A program made the position numbers and the translations under genes. Below, piece after piece: positions 63,327 through 64,000 of a stretch of DNA of 64,000 nt. The notes beneath the pieces were generated by a model. The model worked only from the letters and a program-made list of their open reading frames with translations. It had not been told where the DNA came from and ran no database searches. The stretch covers positions 434,001-498,000 of the forward strand of contig JAHDVF020000215.1 in assembly GCA_022606425.2 (NCBI GenBank), in the 5' to 3' direction. How positions within the stretch are numbered: position 1 is the first letter of the stretch; each line of letters starts with the position of its first letter. This DNA is from Lepidostoma basale. Lineage: Eukaryota; Arthropoda; Insecta; Trichoptera; Lepidostomatidae.

Positions 63327-64000
63327 CTAGATACGCGAATCTACCCAAGATCACAAAAAAATAATGATATATGTTATTTAGCATCCTAAGGGTTATGTAA
63401 CTAAAACGTTAAAAGTTTTATAGGCATTTTTCGTTTATCTTCAAGAATTTGTTATAAAGTTATTACTGTAGATAACAGTTCTTTATATTCTTATGGTTCA
63501 CATAATAATGTGGCGGGAAGAAGAAAATGTGTTATTATTAGCAGTTATCAGCTTGGTACACGCTCTAAACGATGATAGGCTAATCTAATAAAAGGTAATT
63601 TTCAGGGCGTGAGACGTTTTGCCCACCACTCCCTCACTTGAGAGGCATATGGAACTGACCCTAAAACAAACCAAAAACGAAAGTCAGATCTATTCACACA
63701 AAAAAGGCGTATTCTATTTGCACCCGCACAAATTAATTTATAAGTTACCGAAATCAACTTTCTACTCGGTGGAATAGAAATGCACGAAACTGTTGAAGTT
63801 TACTTAAAATAGTTTCAATACCGGTCTTGTGATCACACGACCTTGCCTCGGGTTCTCGAGGACGGGCTTTGGTCTACGCCGGTATATCACAATGTTTTGA
63901 ATAGCGGGTGGCACTTAGTTACGAGATCGCGTCAAATTACCAGGTCCTTGGCACGTAATTACCCTTAATGGCAGCTTTCTTGTGTGGTGGTTTAAATTTA
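63327..64000. other. no recognisable feature
   Basis: AT-rich. The last 200 bp are less AT-rich (CGGTCTTGTGATCACACGACC ...), without an ORF. Confidence 0.4.

Overview
The window looks like repeat-dense intergenic DNA from a large, AT-rich animal genome, most likely an insect. The evidence is the element repertoire: mariner (DD34D), Transib, Harbinger-type MITEs, Helitron ends, Penelope-like retroelements with GIY-YIG endonuclease remnants, tRNA-derived SINEs and several LINE families with decayed 3' ends. I found no convincing host gene. Nearly every recognisable coding stretch is a dead piece of a mobile element. The species cannot be named from this sequence.

Layout. 1-33 kb is a patchwork of 5'-truncated LINE 3' ends, foldback (palindromic) repeats and MITEs. 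The most frequent LINE, called family 1 here, ends in (GTTA)n. At 21.05-21.85 kb lies a truncated Penelope-like element (PLE) with the end of its endonuclease and a hammerhead-like fold. 33,231-36,187 is a complete but decayed Transib DNA transposon, the RAG1-related family. It has a perfect 5-bp target duplication (CGTCG), RSS-like ends and a transposase reading frame broken by stops and frameshifts. 36-45 kb holds further LINEs, a 306-bp near-perfect palindrome derived from a Harbinger-type MITE, a tRNA-SINE and a minisatellite with a dimeric higher-order period. 45,203-47,292 is a full-length mariner with perfect 31-bp ends and one 2-nt deletion in the transposase; a palindromic repeat has jumped into its 3' UTR. 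48-50.3 kb shows three layers of nesting whose order can be read from target duplications. 54.1-56.5 kb is a possible Helitron containing a LINE and a PLE endonuclease fragment. 57-64 kb continues the LINE, MITE and SINE patchwork.

Two themes stand out. First, many foldback repeats carry one sequence grammar: a CTGANGA-like box, an extra U, a short stem, GAAA, a self-complementary 4-8 nt stem III, then UC or UA. This is the hammerhead self-cleaving ribozyme plan. It occurs as divergent pairs and in at least four sequence families; in two families the invariant C3-G8 pair is replaced by U3-A8. Second, a non-autonomous retroposon shares the last ~68 bp of LINE family 1 and is framed by a target duplication, so it is probably moved in trans by that LINE.

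Family labels (LINE family 1, repeat H, foldback C and so on) are mine and are used only to link copies within the window.
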